This document shows, piece after piece, positions 1-8,358 of a stretch of DNA of 64,000 nt. The stretch spans positions 103,711-167,710 of the forward strand of contig CAWDGV010000001.1 of NCBI GenBank assembly GCA_963801985.1. Direction: 5' to 3'. Source of the DNA: JABDQZ01 sp963801985 (lineage in GTDB: Bacteria > Pseudomonadota > Gammaproteobacteria > Chromatiales > Chromatiaceae). Under the pieces are notes generated by a model. That model had not been told where the DNA came from. It saw only the letters and a list, made by a program, of their open reading frames with translations, and made no database searches. A program made the translations under genes and the position numbers. Numbering within the stretch: position 1 is the first letter of the stretch; each line of letters begins with the position of its first letter.

Positions 1-1130
1 AACTGCATCCCCGCCTGGTCAAAATCATGGCCGGCCGTCACAAGATGGCAATTGGCGAACAGATGGTCGACTGGGGTTTCGGTGAAACCCTGGCCTACGC
101 CTCGTTACTGGAAGAAGGTTTTCCCATCAGGCTGTCAGGCCAGGATTCAGGCCGCGGTACTTTTTTTCATCGGCATGCGGTGTTGCACAACCAGCTGGAC
201 GGTGATACCCATGTTCCCCTGCAGCATATCAGCGACAGGCAGGCCGATTTTGTCGTTATCGACTCGGTCCTGTCCGAAGAAGCCGTACTGGCTTATGAAT
301 ACGGCTATGCAACGGCAGAGCCCAATTCACTGACGATCTGGGAAGCCCAGTTCGGTGATTTCGCCAATGGCGCACAGGTCGTCATTGACCAGTTTATTTC
401 ATCCGCTTACAGCAAGTGGAGTTTGCAGTGTGGCCTGACAATATTTTTACCGCATGGTTACGAGGGCCAGGGTGCAGAGCATTCATCGGCACGTATTGAA
501 CGTTACATGCAGCTTTGCGCTGAACATAATATGCAGGTCTGTGTTCCCAGCGGTGCGGCGCAGATTTTTCACCTGATCAGACGCCAGATGTTACGCCCTT
601 TCAGAAGACCCCTGGTGGTGATGACACCCAAAAGCCTGTTGCGTCACCCATTAGCTGCTTCACCGCTGTACAAGTTTACCGATGGCCAGTTCCTTAACGT
701 GATCCCCGACCCGGAAGAGCCTGATCCAATCAAGGTATCCGATATCATCATGTGTACAGGTAAAATATATTACGAATTGCACGAAGCCAGGAAAGCGCGT
801 GCGATTGAACATGTAGCCATTATTCGTATTGAACAGCTCTACCCGTTCCCCAAAGAAGATTTTACCCAGGCCATAGCGCCCTACTCCAATGCTGACAAAA
901 TGATCTGGTGCCAGGAAGAACCGCAAAACCAGGGAGCCTGGGACATGATCAAGCACCGTTTTCTCAGGCAGATGGAAGTCGGGCGTGACCTTTTTTACGT
1001 GGGTAGACCTGCCGCCGCAGCACCCGCCGTTGGTTTCCCCGGCTTGCATCGCCAACAACAGGAAACACTGATCGAGGAAGCTTTGACCGGTCAGTTCAAC
1101 CCCAATATGAATTGCAGGATTCCACAATGA
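1..1130 (+). CDS. sucA: 2-oxoglutarate dehydrogenase E1 component, C-terminal part
   Basis: Thiamine-diphosphate-dependent E1 subunit of the 2-oxoglutarate dehydrogenase complex, which decarboxylates 2-oxoglutarate in the TCA cycle. The frame is open from base 3, so the gene starts left of the window and only about 375 C-terminal residues are present. Family hallmarks are visible: DWGFGETLAYASLL, RGTFFHRHAVLH, WEAQFGDFANGAQVVIDQF, LPHGYEGQGAEHSSAR and MTPKSLLRHP. The stop overlaps the sucB start as ATGA, which implies translational coupling in a sucAB operon. Very sure. Confidence 0.97.
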   Translation, partial: LHPRLVKIMAGRHKMAIGEQMVDWGFGETLAYASLLEEGFPIRLSGQDSGRGTFFHRHAVLHNQLDGDTHVPLQHISDRQADFVVIDSVLSEEAVLAYEYGYATAEPNSLTIWEAQFGDFANGAQVVIDQFISSAYSKWSLQCGLTIFLPHGYEGQGAEHSSARIERYMQLCAEHNMQVCVPSGAAQIFHLIRRQMLRPFRRPLVVMTPKSLLRHPLAASPLYKFTDGQFLNVIPDPEEPDPIKVSDIIMCTGKIYYELHEARKARAIEHVAIIRIEQLYPFPKEDFTQAIAPYSNADKMIWCQEEPQNQGAWDMIKHRFLRQMEVGRDLFYVGRPAAAAPAVGFPGLHRQQQETLIEEALTGQFNPNMNCRIPQ

Positions 1131-2350
1131 GCATTGAAGTCCATGTACCCGCCTTACCTGAATCAGTGACTGATGCCACCATCCTGAGCTGGCATAAAAA
1201 GGCTGGTGACCCGGTTAAACGTGATGAGAATATCCTTGACCTGGAAACCGACAAGGTCGTGCTTGAAGTGGTAGCGACTGCCACCGGTGTTTTATCTGAA
1301 ACCTTTTTCAACGAAGGAGACACCGTCGAAGCCGGTCAGCTCCTGGCAGTCATTACTGCCGGTGATGCCCCAGCAACACAAACTGAAAAACCTGCACCGA
1401 CTGAAACAGCCCCCGTGACTGCCAAGCAGGAAAGCCCGTCCACCAAGGATGCCGATGTATTGACTCCAGCAGTGCGCAAACTGGTCAAGGAGCTCAAGCT
1501 GGACCCCACCCAGATCAAGGGTACCGGTAAGGATGGACGTATTCTCAAGTCAGATGTCATGGCTTACCTGGATGCCAGGGAACCCAGTGATAGCCCAGAG
1601 GACTCGGGATCCATCGGCAAGTCAGTCACAGCTGCAGCACCCAGCGGCGAACGCCCTGAACAACGCGTGGCCATGACCCGCTTGCGTGCCCGCATTGCCG
1701 AACGCCTGGTTGAAGCCCAGACCAATGCCGCTATCCTGACCACCTTTAACGAAGTCGACCTGTCTGCCGTCAACCGGCTGCGCGCCGAATACCGTGACAG
1801 TTTTGAGAAGAAGCACGATGTTCGCCTGGGTTTCATGTCTTTCTTTATCAAGGCCAGCATCGAAGCCCTGAAACGCTTTACCGCCGTCAACGCCTCAGTC
1901 GATGGTACTGATATTATCTATCATGGCTATTACGACATTGGTGTTGCCGTAGGCTCACCTCGCGGCCTGGTTGTCCCGGTGTTACGCGATGTCGACCAGA
2001 TGTCTTTTGCCGACATTGAAAAAACCATCAAGCAATATGGCCAGAAAGCAAAAGACGGCAGTTTAAGTTACGAAGATTTAAACGGCGGAACATTTACCAT
2101 TTCAAACGGTGGTATCTACGGTTCGATGTTATCGACACCTATATTGAATCCACCGCAAAGCGCTATCCTGGGAATGCATAACATCCAGCAACGCCCCGTC
2201 GTGGTCGATGGTGAAATCGTGATTCGCCCGATGATGTACCTGGCATTGTCTTATGACCATCGCATCATTGATGGTAAAGAAGCCGTGCAGTTCCTGGTAA
2301 CCATCAAAGAATGCCTGGAAGATCCGGCCAGGCTTTTACTGGATGTTTAA
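1127..2350 (+). CDS. sucB: Dihydrolipoyllysine succinyltransferase, E2 of 2-oxoglutarate dehydrogenase
   Basis: E2 core of the 2-oxoglutarate dehydrogenase complex; transfers the succinyl group to CoA through a swinging lipoyl arm. 407 aa. The N-terminal lipoyl domain carries the lipoylation site DLETDK-VV at Lys43. An Ala/Pro/Glu/Thr-rich linker is followed by an E3-binding domain (about residues 110-147, LTPAVRKLVKELKLD) and the catalytic acyltransferase domain with the terminal SYDHRIIDG motif. The ATG at 1127 overlaps the sucA stop and is preferred over a TTG at 1112. No lpd or sucCD follows; the next gene is fumarase across a repeat-filled gap. Confidence 0.97.
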   Translation: MSIEVHVPALPESVTDATILSWHKKAGDPVKRDENILDLETDKVVLEVVATATGVLSETFFNEGDTVEAGQLLAVITAGDAPATQTEKPAPTETAPVTAKQESPSTKDADVLTPAVRKLVKELKLDPTQIKGTGKDGRILKSDVMAYLDAREPSDSPEDSGSIGKSVTAAAPSGERPEQRVAMTRLRARIAERLVEAQTNAAILTTFNEVDLSAVNRLRAEYRDSFEKKHDVRLGFMSFFIKASIEALKRFTAVNASVDGTDIIYHGYYDIGVAVGSPRGLVVPVLRDVDQMSFADIEKTIKQYGQKAKDGSLSYEDLNGGTFTISNGGIYGSMLSTPILNPPQSAILGMHNIQQRPVVVDGEIVIRPMMYLALSYDHRIIDGKEAVQFLVTIKECLEDPARLLLDV

Positions 2351-2360
2351 CAATTTTAGA

Positions 2361-2558
2361 TTTTCACCACGAAGGACACGAAGAGCACAAAGTTTTGTGT
2401 TCATTGTGATCTTCTGGTGTATGAGGAAGTAAAAGGGGTCAGTACCCTTTTATTTTTTACTGTTTTCGCCATGCATTCAAAATTAATATAAAAGGGTACT
2501 GACCCCTTTTACTTTTATAAATAAATTTCTTAGTGTCCTTTAAGTCCTTCGTGGTGAA
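2361..2558. repeat. Nested inverted repeats between sucB and fumarase
   Basis: The outer arms are the repeat TTCACCACGAAGGACAC (2361-2394) and its inverted partner (2531-2558). Between them lies a second, unrelated inverted repeat (2429-2514). The outer sequence recurs, singly or as pairs, near 19754, 20213, 24403, 25661, 31614, 48795 and 48904. It lies only in intergenic DNA and looks like a MITE-like short interspersed repeat. No protein is encoded here. Confidence 0.75.
2429..2514. repeat. REP-like hairpin with AAAAGGGGTCAGTACCCTTTTA arms
   Basis: Left arm at 2431-2452 (AAAAGGGGTCAGTACCC core) and its inverted partner at 2488-2512 (GGGTACTGACCCC core), separated by about 40 bases. A second copy lies at 37365-37437 between two convergent genes. 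I recall this sequence class as common in gammaproteobacteria and linked to REP-associated tyrosine transposases; none is in this window. It could terminate transcription in both directions. Confidence 0.75.
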
Positions 2559-2563
2559 TACCT

Positions 2564-4078
2564 ATGACAACCATTAAACAATCCGACTTCATTCAAAGCA
2601 TTGCTGATGGCTTCCAGTTTATCTCCTATTACCATCCACTGGACTACATCCATTCACTGCATGCAGCCTATGAAAAAGAACAGTCTGCCTCAGCCAAAGA
2701 TGCCATTGCCCAGATCCTGGTCAACTCGCGCATGTGCGCCGAGGGCCATCGACCCATCTGCCAGGACACCGGCACGGCCGTGGTGTTTCTTGAAATCGGC
2801 ATGGATGTGCAGTGGCAAGCGGACCTGTCCGTTGAAGACATGGTCAATGAAGGTGTCCGGCAGGCTTACAATCATCCTGACAACCTGCTGCGTGCCTCGA
2901 TGGTTTCAGATCCTTTGGGAAAGCGCACCAATACCAAAGACAACACGCCTGCCGTTATTCACACCCGGCTGGTCAAAGGAAACAAGGTTGAAGTCAAACT
3001 CGCGGCCAAAGGCGGCGGTTCAGAAAACAAGTCACGCTTTACCGTGTTAAACCCGAGCAGCTCGCTGGTCGACTGGGTGCTGGAAACCGTCCCCACGCTG
3101 GGTGCCGGCTGGTGCCCGCCCGGCATGCTCGGCATCGGCGTTGGCGGTACTGCCGAAAAAGCCATGCTGCTGGCAAAAGAATCCCTGATGGAACCGATTA
3201 ACATCCAGCAGCTGATGGAAACAGGCCCGTCAAACCGCGTTGAAGAATTAAGGCTGGAGCTTTATGAAAAAGTAAATGCTCTCGGCATCGGCGCCCAGGG
3301 ACTCGGTGGCATGACCACCGTACTGGATGTAAAAATTGCCGACTACCCTACCCACGCCGCTTCATTGCCTGTCGGCATGATTCCGAACTGCGCGGCAACC
3401 CGGCATATTGAATTTGAACTCGATGGTTCAGGCCCGGCAATTCTGACACCACCGAAACTATCAGACTGGCCGGATGTTACCTGGGAAGCTTCCAGTGATA
3501 CCAGGCAGGTCAACCTGGATACTGTCACCAAGGAAGAAATGTCCGGCTGGAAACCCGGCGACCGCCTGCTGTTGTCAGGCAAGATGCTCACCGGACGGGA
3601 TGCTGCCCATAAGCGTATCGCCGAGTTACTTGAAAAAGGCGAAGCCATGCCGGAAGGCGTCGACTTTACCAACCGCTTTATCTACTACGTCGGCCCGGTA
3701 GACCCGGTTGGTAACGAAGTTGTCGGCCCGGCAGGCCCCACCACCGCCACCCGCATGGACAAGTACACCGAGATGATGCTGTCGCAAACCGGTCTGATTG
3801 GCATGATCGGCAAAGCCGAACGTGGCCCCGTTGCGATCGAATCGATCAAGAAACATGGCGCGACTTACCTGATGGCAGTCGGCGGCGCTGCCTACCTGGT
3901 CGCACAGGCCATCAAATCATCACGCATAGTGGCGTTTGAAGAGCTGGGTATGGAGGCGATCCGTGAATTTGAAGTCGTTGATATGCCGGTAACTGTTGCT
4001 GTTGATAGCCAGGGCGAGTCTGTGCATAAAACTGGACCGGCAGAGTGGAAAATCAAAATCGAAGAAATGTTTAAATAA
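2564..4078 (+). CDS. fumA: Class I (iron-sulfur) fumarate hydratase
   Basis: Interconverts fumarate and malate using an oxygen-sensitive [4Fe-4S] cluster. 504 aa, normal length for the single-chain class I enzyme with N-terminal alpha and C-terminal beta domains. The alpha domain shows RMCAEGHRPICQDTGTAVVF, the GAGWCPPGMLGIGVGGT segment and PNCAATRH, which hold the likely cluster cysteines. The C-terminal domain includes FTNRFIYYVGPVDP and GPTTATRMDKYTEMML. It follows sucAB after a 213-bp repeat region, so it is probably a separate transcription unit. The symbol is by family; a fumB-type name would fit equally. Confidence 0.93.
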   Translation: MTTIKQSDFIQSIADGFQFISYYHPLDYIHSLHAAYEKEQSASAKDAIAQILVNSRMCAEGHRPICQDTGTAVVFLEIGMDVQWQADLSVEDMVNEGVRQAYNHPDNLLRASMVSDPLGKRTNTKDNTPAVIHTRLVKGNKVEVKLAAKGGGSENKSRFTVLNPSSSLVDWVLETVPTLGAGWCPPGMLGIGVGGTAEKAMLLAKESLMEPINIQQLMETGPSNRVEELRLELYEKVNALGIGAQGLGGMTTVLDVKIADYPTHAASLPVGMIPNCAATRHIEFELDGSGPAILTPPKLSDWPDVTWEASSDTRQVNLDTVTKEEMSGWKPGDRLLLSGKMLTGRDAAHKRIAELLEKGEAMPEGVDFTNRFIYYVGPVDPVGNEVVGPAGPTTATRMDKYTEMMLSQTGLIGMIGKAERGPVAIESIKKHGATYLMAVGGAAYLVAQAIKSSRIVAFEELGMEAIREFEVVDMPVTVAVDSQGESVHKTGPAEWKIKIEEMFK

Positions 4079-4094
4079 CAGAAATTTGCCTTTT

Positions 4095-4188
4095 GTCATT
4101 CCAGCATGAGGCCAGAACGAGCCTGACGAGTACAGGGATCATACTTAATGAATCGCCGAAGGAGGTTCCAGTGCTTTTAGCTGGAATC
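4095..4188. repeat. About 94-bp dispersed inverted repeat, copy 1
   Basis: Begins GTCATTCCAGCATGAGGCC and ends AGCTGGAATC, so the termini are complementary and the element can fold back. Related copies are at 4244-4334 (degraded) and 15806-15897 (opposite orientation). It follows the fumarase gene and holds no open frame. Confidence 0.75.
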
Positions 4189-4243
4189 TAAAAAGCTGTA
4201 AAGGGCGCTGCATACCCATCATCCCAACATGCTAACCTTCCTG

Positions 4244-4334
4244 GCATTCCAGCATGAGGCCAGAACGAGCCTGCTAGTTCAAGGGGATACTTAATGAATC
4301 CCGAAGGATGTTCTAATTGCTTCTAGCCTGAATC
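4244..4334. repeat. About 90-bp dispersed inverted repeat, degraded copy 2
   Basis: Shares ATTCCAGCATGAGGCCAGAA and the ACTTAATGAATC segment with the copy at 4095-4188 but has several small deletions. It sits in the same orientation 150 bp further on, just before a degraded gene pair on the opposite strand. Confidence 0.65.
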
Positions 4335-4348
4335 GATATAACAAGCTA

Positions 4349-4547
4349 CTAAGCTGCAATCCCGGATAAAACCAGAGTATTAAGATCGGCCCTTTTGCTC
4401 GCATGCTCTAGTGTTAAACTGACAATGGCTCCCTGGCTGATCAATGTCAACCACTGTATCTTCATCCAGATCCTTTGTATCAGCGACATCAGTCTCCCTG
4501 AACTAAATATATAAAGCATCAGTATCATCAAAGTAGCTTAATTTCAA
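4349..4547 (-). pseudogene. Degraded DUF2283-like gene
   Basis: The reverse strand reads LKLSYFDDTDALYI, then an in-frame TAG, then RETDVADTKDLDEDTVVDID. After one frameshift it continues GAIVSLTLEHASKRADL. This is the usual DUF2283 pattern (KLSYD..ADALYI, then VDYD..G.IVGIEILDASKRA). It probably began with the TTG at 4547 (an ancestral ATG overlapping the upstream gene's stop). DUF2283 genes commonly follow DUF4258 genes, as here. Recognised by eye; a profile search would settle it. Confidence 0.6.
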
Positions 4548-4776
4548 CTTGAACCTTCTGTCAAAAAACGCATTATGGACAGTTTCACCATCCTCCAAAA
4601 GTATAACCCTTAGAAAACTGGTTTTCCAACTCGCGAATTTCCCCAACGTATAATACGATCGTCTTTTTGGATAACCTCATTTTCGGGAAAATCAATTACA
4701 GACTGAATCCATTCAGTTTTGATATAAGACCGGTCCGGTCGGTTTTAAGCGTTTCAAAATAACGAGTAGTTTTCAT
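4545..4776 (-). pseudogene. Degraded DUF4258-like gene
   Basis: Starting at the reverse-strand ATG at 4776, the pieces read MKTTRYFE, RPDRSYIKTEWIQSVIDFP, RIIRWG and LLEDGETVHNAFFDRRFK across at least three frameshifts. I recognise the family of small proteins with R.YI..EW...VI..P, R.R.WG and LEDG.T.HNAF.DR.F, annotated as DUF4258-like and usually paired with DUF2283. The function of the pair is not established; toxin-antitoxin roles have been suggested. The copy here is clearly non-functional as sequenced. Confidence 0.55.
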
Positions 4777-4890
4777 CCTGAATACTCAAAGAATTTTAGT
4801 TACCAACTCTATATCAAATCCTTTTGATATTTTTAAATGAAATTAAACGTCGTTTCAAGAAAAACGACAACACCGCCTAATAAAACGGGC

Positions 4891-5652
4891 TCAATTCAAC
4901 CGGCACTCAACACATTCTTCCAGTTGTTCCTGCATACGGTTACCACAGGATTTCTCAGCATCGGCAATTGAAAGATAAGCCATACTTTTACGTGCCAGAA
5001 ATTCTTTAACCGCTTTGGAGGTTCTGGCTGCAGAAACCATGCTCTCACGATAATCAACCAGGAACGGAGCTCTCAAGCCACGGTATTCTTTCATAGCACC
5101 TGTCTGGTACAAGGCAATACCCAGTCGCTTGATCAAACGCGCAAGCGACTTGGTAATGAACATGTAACTGTAATTCAAACCATTGTTGATACCGTAATTA
5201 GACAATGCTCTTAACATACCCAGAGTAATTTCAAACTGGTCAGCTTTATCGATACCGCCAATCCAGTCAAATTGCGGTTTACTGATATGAGAAAACTGGC
5301 TGGTTGTCTTGGTGTTCTTGTTAATAATACAGAACCTGGAGATCTCGCCAATCGACTCACGAGGCATACCATTCAGAAAATCATTGCTAAGGGTTTCCAT
5401 TTGCTCAACTGGCAGTGTCGTCTGATCAGGAATAATCAGGCGTGTAGACGCTATCCAGCGGCCTGTTTTTTTCTCACGCACAATGAAATGAACAGAATTT
5501 TCATCCCAGGCATCGGTTTCTTCACCATTGGGAAAAGCGGAGGGATCTTCGAAACCACGCTCCAGGCAGAAAACCCGGTAACGAATTTGTTTATTTATAC
5601 TTTTGCCAAATTCCGTATCGGCCAGAAAAACCTCAAATCGTTCATCAAACAT
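4891..5652 (-). CDS. PEP-CTERM/exosortase-associated acyltransferase (copy A)
   Basis: GNAT-like protein of 253 aa, related to autoinducer synthases and to the family found with exosortase/PEP-CTERM systems (TIGR03694). Visible family features: the N-terminal RYRVFCLERGFEDPSAFPNG segment, D-E-N-S-VHFIVREKKTGRWIASTRL, and GEISRFCI. These match the acyl-homoserine-lactone-synthase-like fold; the true substrate is unknown. It is intact and divergent from a second intact copy at 5748, with 95 bp between them. No exosortase gene is in the window, but PEP-CTERM relics lie just downstream. Confidence 0.85.
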   Translation of the reverse strand: MFDERFEVFLADTEFGKSINKQIRYRVFCLERGFEDPSAFPNGEETDAWDENSVHFIVREKKTGRWIASTRLIIPDQTTLPVEQMETLSNDFLNGMPRESIGEISRFCIINKNTKTTSQFSHISKPQFDWIGGIDKADQFEITLGMLRALSNYGINNGLNYSYMFITKSLARLIKRLGIALYQTGAMKEYRGLRAPFLVDYRESMVSAARTSKAVKEFLARKSMAYLSIADAEKSCGNRMQEQLEECVECRLN

Positions 5653-5747
5653 GGCAGTTTTTCCTATACCGGTTATTATTGAAGTAATAAACAGAAATTA
5701 ACATCAATCCCTGAATAATTAAAAGAATTAAAGGCCTTTTTTCCGCC

Positions 5748-6539
5748 ATGAAACTCAAATTTGTGAAAAACATCACAAAACTTATTGAATTACACCGGAT
5801 GAACCTCGCAGAACCGTACCATGAGTACTTTAAAATGGTGGTTGCGGATTCCCAGGAACTAAAAAACAAGGCTTTCGAGCTGCGCTACAGCGTTTACTGC
5901 GATGAACTTGGCTGGGAAGACCCGGAAAAATTCCCGGATGGCCTGGAAACGGATGAATTTGACCCCTGGTCAGAACAATGCCTGCTTTACCATAAATCGA
6001 CCGAGCAATTTGCCGGCACCGTCCGACTTGTTAAGACCAGTGCAGATAATCCTGACCAAAATATTCCAATGATTGACCATTATGAAGGTGACTTCTGGGA
6101 CGGACCTTTCAACCCTAATGGTATGCCGCTGGGCAGCTACGGGGAAATTTCCCGTCTTGCTTTGCTTTCCACGTTCAGAAAACGTGCCGGTGAACGTGAT
6201 ACACCCGATGGCCAGGGCAAAGAACTGTTTCAGTGGAACCAGACTGAACGACGCCGGTTTCCACACATCGCCCTCGGACTCTACCTTTCAGCTGCAACCG
6301 CAGGCCTGGCACATGGCATGACAGGCGTCTACGCCATGATGGAACCACGCCTGGCAAGGCACCTGCGCTTTGCCGGCATCCAGTTTGAACAGGTAGGAGA
6401 TCCCGTTAACTTTCGTGGCATACGTGCACCCTACTATATTTCGCGTGAAAGCATCATGAAACATCTGGTCAAACCCTTACGGGGCTTGTTGCATGCCATT
6501 GCTGACGATATGGATGTTAATTTGAAAAAGAAATTTTAG
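5748..6539 (+). CDS. PEP-CTERM/exosortase-associated acyltransferase (copy B)
   Basis: Second member of the same GNAT/autoinducer-synthase-like family, 263 aa. It shows ELRYSVYCDELGWEDPEKFP, DEFDPWSEQCLLYHKSTEQF, GTVRLV and GEISRLALLSTFRKR. Copies A and B are clearly diverged paralogs rather than a recent duplication, so they probably act on different substrates or under different control. They are transcribed away from each other from a short shared intergenic region. The biochemical activity is not known for this family. Confidence 0.85.
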   Translation: MKLKFVKNITKLIELHRMNLAEPYHEYFKMVVADSQELKNKAFELRYSVYCDELGWEDPEKFPDGLETDEFDPWSEQCLLYHKSTEQFAGTVRLVKTSADNPDQNIPMIDHYEGDFWDGPFNPNGMPLGSYGEISRLALLSTFRKRAGERDTPDGQGKELFQWNQTERRRFPHIALGLYLSAATAGLAHGMTGVYAMMEPRLARHLRFAGIQFEQVGDPVNFRGIRAPYYISRESIMKHLVKPLRGLLHAIADDMDVNLKKKF

Positions 6540-6610
6540 AGATTGCGAAAATCAATGGGTAGCCATATCGTCGTCCCCATCTCTATATAAATAATTTCGA
6601 GAAATTAGCC

Positions 6611-7165
6611 ATGAAAATCAAAAAATATTCCTGATCACATCACTGATCTTTTCTGTTTCATCCATGGTTTCAGCAGAAGAAATAGTAACTCCAAAAAAAT
6701 CCAGATAGCCACAACCCATGATGGAAAAACAGTGGAACTTTATGATGACGGCACCTGGAGCTATGCAGCAGAAACAACTGTTAAGGATAATAACAAATTG
6801 GACAGCCAACCTTCACCTGAAGATCGAAATAAAAAAGCGCTCCCAGGACAATGCCGTTTCGGAGCTCGCCTGATCAACAATTCAAAAGATCTGGTTACTG
6901 AAATTTCTTGCGCTTTGTTGCTTATAAAAAAGGGGACATTCGTTTTGAAAACACTTCCCGCTCCTATCACAGCATCAAACCAACACTTTACCAATACAAA
7001 GATATCAACTTTGTCGAACTGGAATGCGATGAAATCGATAAGATAGTTGTGGAAGGTACCAGAGGCTGCAGGACCGGTTCGCTGGGTTATTACACCTCAA
7101 CTGCAAAAGATTGCCTGGATATCATCAAAATTCTACCGACTGATTTATTTGAAATCTCAAAATAG
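6611..7165 (+). pseudogene. Small secreted protein of unknown function, frameshifted
   Basis: Allowing about three frameshifts, the frame reads MKIKK, a hydrophobic signal peptide (LITSLIFSVSSMVSA), then HDGKTVELYDDGTWSYA, a charged linker, CRFGARLINNSKDLVTEISC, and a C-terminal half FVAYKKGDIRFENTSRSYHS...ELECDEIDKIVVEGTRGC. The DG(K)xVxLxDDGTW motif occurs in many small periplasmic proteins. Two cysteine pairs suggest disulfides in the periplasm. I do not recognise a function. The breaks lie partly in A-runs at 6625-6630 and 6693-6700 and near 6915, so some may be sequence errors. Confidence 0.5.
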
Positions 7166-7281
7166 TTGCTCGTTTTTGACCAACAACCACTGTCAGCTTT
7201 TTTTACAACTCAAGATGATATCCAATTAAAAACTAAACCTAAAAATTAACAACATATTGTTTTTAATGTGTTTTTTATTAT

Positions 7282-7297
7282 TGGCACGTGATTTGCT
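7282..7297 (+). promoter_or_regulatory. Sigma-54 (-24/-12) promoter
   Basis: TGGCACG-N4-TTGCT matches the RpoN consensus exactly, with GG and GC at the required spacing. It lies 59 bp upstream of the PEP-CTERM gene start at 7356. In several proteobacteria, PEP-CTERM genes are driven by sigma-54 with the PrsK/PrsR two-component pair, which is consistent with this site. No upstream activator site was identified. Confidence 0.85.
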
Positions 7298-7355
7298 GTA
7301 TTTGTGACGTAAAACAATTTTACCTTTTGGACTAAACACAGTAAGGATGAGTACG

Positions 7356-8293
7356 ATGCTCAAGAAAACATTAACAGCGGCAATAACAGCAATATCACTA
7401 GGTACTTCTGCAACTGTATTTGCAGTACCAAATATTCTGCCAGATGGCCCTTTTGTATTTAAATTCTCTGGTAATGAGCAGGTCGATACATCAGGAAACA
7501 ACAATATTTTAGATCAAACTGAATTCAGTAGTTTTTCTGATGTACCAACAGGCACAAATGAAGGTAACTGGGGTATTTTCAGCGTAACATGATCATGGGA
7601 CGGTAATGACGATAGTAACCCCAAAAACGATGTTCTTAAAGACGGTGCGACCGCTCAATGGAATGCCGGAGATAATGGCGGTCTAATTTTAGGTATGTTC
7701 TACGGTGTAGAATTAACTTCTCCAACAACTGCAACAGGTGGTTTTATAGATCTATATTGGATGAGTGATACCAGCTTTAATATGGGTGATACTGGAACAG
7801 GTGGTGATGCTGATTGGACTAATCGTGTCGGTTTTCCGAGTGATTTCACCGGAATCACTGACGTAGGTGAAAAACTTGTTACGATAGCATTTCCCGGTAT
7901 AGTTGACGGCGATGATGATATTTTCACAAAATCAGCTTTAGATATTCCTGGACCAAACTTTATATTAGCCGGTTATGCTGATTCATACGGTAATATATCG
8001 CCGATTCCGGCACATGGGCCGATCAGCTCGATAGCAATGGATTCAGAATTGATGGTTCTGATGCAAACCTCACTAATGGAGACGACTCTTCTGAAGAATT
8101 AGATGTGAGATTCCGCAGCAACTATAGCACACTTACCAGATTGGGACGGTTCAAGATCTAATGTCAAGGGCCTAGATATGCAGGATCCTGGAAGGGGATT
8201 CAACGTACCTGAGCGCGAAATATCCTTGCTCTATTCAGTCTTGGACTCATTGGACTAGGTTTTGCATCCAGAAGGGCAAATAAAAAATCTTGA
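7356..8293 (+). pseudogene. PEP-CTERM sorting-signal protein, interrupted
   Basis: Starts at ATG 7356 (TAAGGA 8 bp upstream). A signal peptide (MLKKTLTAAITAISLGTSATVFA) precedes an acidic Asp/Gly/Asn-rich extracellular region. An in-frame TGA at 7590 sits where the frame otherwise continues SWDGNDDSNPKND. Further shifts occur near 8055, 8140 and 8225. The last frame ends VPE(R), then ALFSLGLIGLGFASRRANKK and stop: the Pro-Glu motif, hydrophobic helix and basic tail of a PEP-CTERM sorting signal. The protein would be cleaved by an exosortase and exported to the surface or matrix. It is either a decayed gene or a stretch of poor sequence. Confidence 0.75.
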
Positions 8294-8316
8294 TTAAATA
8301 GACTTAGCTTACAGTC

Positions 8317-8345
8317 AAAAGCCCTCTCATTTGAGAGGCTTTTTT
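8317..8345 (+). terminator. Rho-independent terminator
   Basis: AAAAGCCTCTCAAATGAGAG-type hairpin: GCCCTCTCA / TGAGAGGC arms with a short loop and a run of six T on the plus strand and A on the minus strand. It lies between the PEP-CTERM gene and the convergent methyltransferase gene, so it probably works in both directions. Confidence 0.85.
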
Positions 8346-8358
8346 AATTCCACTCTTT

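Noticed and set aside
7590..7592. Selenocysteine (UGA) recoding in the PEP-CTERM gene
   Set aside because: No SECIS-like hairpin seen directly downstream, and several other breaks in the same gene make mutation or sequence error more likely.
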